6,559 nt of DNA from contig JAHFHI010000071.1 in assembly GCA_023246995.1 (NCBI GenBank), forward strand, positions 1-6,559, written 5' to 3'. The DNA is from Candidatus Omnitrophota bacterium. Lineage in GTDB: Bacteria; Omnitrophota; Omnitrophia; Omnitrophales; Aquincolibacteriaceae. Shown in pieces: positions 6,479 through 6,559 of this stretch. Numbering within the stretch: position 1 is the first letter of the stretch; each line of letters starts with the position of its first letter. Below the pieces are notes generated by a model. That model was not told where the DNA came from and ran no database searches. It worked only from the letters and a program-made list of their open reading frames with translations. A program made the position numbers and the translations under genes.

Positions 6479-6553
6479 AGCCGCGCTCCCCCAAAAAATG
6501 CCGCAAAGGGCCAGAAAAAAAACCGTTCGGCCACATCCGGCCGTTTTTTTTTA
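6479..6553 (-). other. In-frame signal-peptide coding region upstream of the called TPR-barrel start, no canonical start codon
   Basis: Reading upstream from TTG 6478 in the same frame gives KKTAGCGRTVFF then LALCGIFWGSAALLEA, a textbook signal peptide (basic n-region, hydrophobic core, G-S-A-A cleavage region), until an in-frame TAA at 6553-6551. No ATG, GTG or TTG occurs in it; CTG (6514) and ATT (6499) are the only near-start codons. An ATG at 6536-6534 lies in another frame (MWPNGFF...) that is open to the window edge. Removing one base from the eight-T run at 6515-6522 would join it to the signal-peptide frame. A nine-A run (6544-6552) is a second possible slip or error site. Confidence 0.55.
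6486..6492 (-). promoter_or_regulatory. Shine-Dalgarno-like site before TTG 6478
   Basis: GGGGGAG on the minus strand lies 7 nt before TTG 6478. It supports initiation there by sequence alone, but it falls inside the codons of an apparent signal peptide (W-G-S), so it may be fortuitous. Confidence 0.3.
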
Positions 6554-6559
6554 AGAGGC

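Noticed and set aside
1..6559. tRNA, rRNA, CRISPR arrays, insertion sequences, att sites
   Set aside because: Reading both strands showed no cloverleaf-like segments, no regularly spaced repeats, no transposase motifs and no terminal inverted repeats.

Overview
The window comes from a Gram-negative (diderm) bacterium. The evidence is an outer-membrane-type beta-barrel protein, an exported FecR-domain protein, a CHASE2 sensor kinase with a periplasmic sensor region, and a cleavable Sec-type signal peptide on a glucoamylase-like protein. All five genes lie on the minus strand, so transcription runs from the right end of the window to the left. Base composition is moderately GC-rich, and two genes appear to use TTG starts. 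The combination fits environmental lineages such as Omnitrophota or Desulfobacterota/'deltaproteobacteria', but nothing here fixes the taxon and that guess is weak.

Layout in transcription order: (1) at the right end, a TPR-repeat protein with a C-terminal beta-barrel (about 4811-6478, with an N-terminal signal-peptide region running on towards the window edge); (2) a 229-nt spacer with a weak hairpin/T-tract and a 13-bp near-direct repeat; (3) a stand-alone FecR-domain protein with a very long acidic tail ending in the protein's only two cysteines (3136-4581); (4) a CHASE2 sensor histidine kinase (1135-3117), 18 nt after the FecR gene; (5) a single-domain CheY-like receiver (750-1121), 13 nt after the kinase; (6) a 188-nt AT-rich spacer with an inverted repeat; (7) the first 187 codons of an exported glucoamylase-family protein, cut by the left edge of the window.

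FecR, kinase and receiver are packed tightly enough to be one transcript and form a plausible envelope-sensing module. The FecR protein would act in the periplasm, the CHASE2 domain would sense there, and the kinase would phosphorylate the receiver in the cytoplasm. The upstream TPR/barrel protein and the downstream glucan-active-type enzyme suggest a link to the cell surface or to export or processing of a surface polysaccharide. The sequence shows the gene order and domains; the functional coupling is inference. No RNA genes, mobile elements or CRISPR arrays were seen.
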